A DNA stretch of 5,819 nt, taken from an uncultured Clostridia bacterium (GTDB taxonomy: Bacteria; Bacillota; Clostridia; TANB77; CAG-508). The position numbers were made by a program, and so were the translations under genes. The notes below the pieces were generated by a model that had not been told where the DNA came from, made no database searches, and worked only from the letters and a program-made list of their open reading frames with translations. Shown in pieces: positions 4,907 to 5,819 of the stretch; position 1 is the first letter of the stretch; every line of letters begins with the position of its first letter. The stretch spans positions 1-5,819 of the forward strand of contig CANRBU010000074.1 of NCBI GenBank assembly GCA_947628925.1. Direction: 5' to 3'.

Positions 4907-5819
4907 ATGCCAGTTAAAAAAAATGAAGAATATATTGTTGACATTATTGACAATGGATATGAAGGAGAAGGAATTGCAAAAATAAATGATTTTACAATTT
5001 TTATTCCTAATACTCTAAAAGGTGAAAAAGTAAAAATTTTAATTGTAAAAGTTTTAACATCATATGCTTTTGGAAAAGCTATAGAAATAATAAAAGCATC
5101 CCAAGATAGAATAGAAGTAGATTGTAGTACATACAAAAGATGTGGTGGATGTAATTTAAGACATGTTAAATATGAAAAAACTTTAGAAATGAAGCAAAAT
5201 ATAGTTCAAAATTTAGTTAATAAGACATTGCAATTTAAAATAAAAGTAGAAAATACAGAGGGAATGGCAGCACCATATTATTATAGAAATAAAGTGCAAT
5301 TCCCTGTTGGGATAGATAAAAATGGTATTCCACAAATAGGAGTGTTTGCAAGTAGAACACATGAAATTATCCCTGTTCAAAAATGTATTATTCAAAATGA
5401 AAAAGCACAAGAAATAGCAAAAGAGATTTTTATATTTCTTGTTAATAACAATATTTCAATTTATGATGAAAAAAAGCAAAATGGATTGTTACGTCATATT
5501 GTTGTAAAAATGGGAATAAAGACAAATGAATATATGTGTATAATAGTTATTAATGGAGAAAAATTGCCAAAACAAGATGAGTTGATTCAATATATAACTA
5601 GTAAATTTCAAGAAATAAAAACAATTGTGGTAAATATGAACAAAAAAAATACTAATGTAATTCTAGGAGACAAAAATGATGTGGTATATGGGGATGGGTA
5701 TATAAAAGATATATTAGGAGATTTTGAATTTCAAATTTCACCATATTCATTTTATCAAGTAAATCCTGTTCAAGCAGAAAAATTATATCAAATAGCTGTA
5801 GAAACTGCTGAAATTTCTC
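4907..5819 (+). CDS. rlmCD: 23S rRNA (uracil-5-)-methyltransferase, RumA/RlmCD family (3' truncated by window end)
   Basis: SAM-dependent enzyme that methylates uridine at C5 in 23S rRNA. The window shows the first 304 residues of a protein usually near 450. An N-terminal TRAM RNA-binding domain (about 1-63; IIDNGYEGEGIAKIND) is followed by four cysteines that bind a 4Fe-4S cluster: Cys73, Cys79 and Cys82 (CX5CX2C) plus Cys160. YYYRNKVQFPVG (124-135) and GLLRHIVVKMG (193-203) are family signatures. SPYSFYQVNPVQAEKLY (278-294) is the motif leading into the methyltransferase domain. The SAM-binding glycine motif and the catalytic Cys lie beyond the edge. ATG 4907 is chosen because AAGGA (4894-4898) lies 8 bases upstream and the TRAM domain is complete. 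Gram-positive members (RlmCD) can modify two sites that E. coli splits between RlmC and RlmD; which applies here is not visible. TrmA is unlikely because of the cluster cysteines and TRAM domain. Confidence 0.92.
   Translation, partial: MPVKKNEEYIVDIIDNGYEGEGIAKINDFTIFIPNTLKGEKVKILIVKVLTSYAFGKAIEIIKASQDRIEVDCSTYKRCGGCNLRHVKYEKTLEMKQNIVQNLVNKTLQFKIKVENTEGMAAPYYYRNKVQFPVGIDKNGIPQIGVFASRTHEIIPVQKCIIQNEKAQEIAKEIFIFLVNNNISIYDEKKQNGLLRHIVVKMGIKTNEYMCIIVINGEKLPKQDELIQYITSKFQEIKTIVVNMNKKNTNVILGDKNDVVYGDGYIKDILGDFEFQISPYSFYQVNPVQAEKLYQIAVETAEIS

Overview
The window is low-GC, with A/T-rich intergenic DNA, strong AGGAGG-type ribosome binding sites, short intergenic gaps and factor-independent terminators. 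It holds a class B sortase and a class 1B dihydroorotate dehydrogenase (PyrD plus PyrK). Together these point to a Gram-positive Firmicute, most likely an uncultured AT-rich member of the Clostridia. That placement is inference from gene content and base composition. The standard code fits: Trp is TGG, and TAA, TAG and TGA are all used as stops. Every complete gene and the tRNA lie on the + strand.

Layout. (1) Positions 2-130 are the last 42 codons of a surface protein ending in a sorting-signal-like tail (EPKAG, hydrophobic stretch, KKH). A hairpin follows, then a class B sortase (194-979); the two look like a substrate-enzyme pair. (2) A stand-alone tRNA-Leu(UAG) (1076-1158) has its own extended -10 promoter and terminator. 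(3) A leader of about 235 bases contains a repeat element, small hairpins and candidate promoters. It precedes a tight three-gene operon: pyrK (1444-2229), a radical SAM protein (2250-3227) and pyrD (3243-4163), closed by a strong terminator. (4) A second copy of the repeat element opens the next unit, an HD-domain phosphohydrolase (4319-4888). This is followed 18 nt later by a 23S rRNA uracil-5-methyltransferase of the RumA/RlmCD family, cut by the window end.

How the genes work together. PyrK (FAD, 2Fe-2S) passes electrons from the FMN of PyrD to NAD+ during oxidation of dihydroorotate to orotate, the fourth step of de novo pyrimidine synthesis. The unusual point is a radical SAM enzyme with a C-terminal SPASM/twitch-like cysteine region placed between these two subunit genes, which are commonly adjacent. 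Its substrate cannot be told from sequence. PyrD itself carries two extra cysteines next to its catalytic Cys, forming a CX3CX2C pattern.

The most notable non-coding feature is an identical 19-bp element (1230-1248 and 4217-4235). Each copy lies just downstream of a terminator and upstream of the pyr and HD units, at nearly the same distance from a possible -10 box. No CRISPR array, transposase, phage gene or rRNA was seen.
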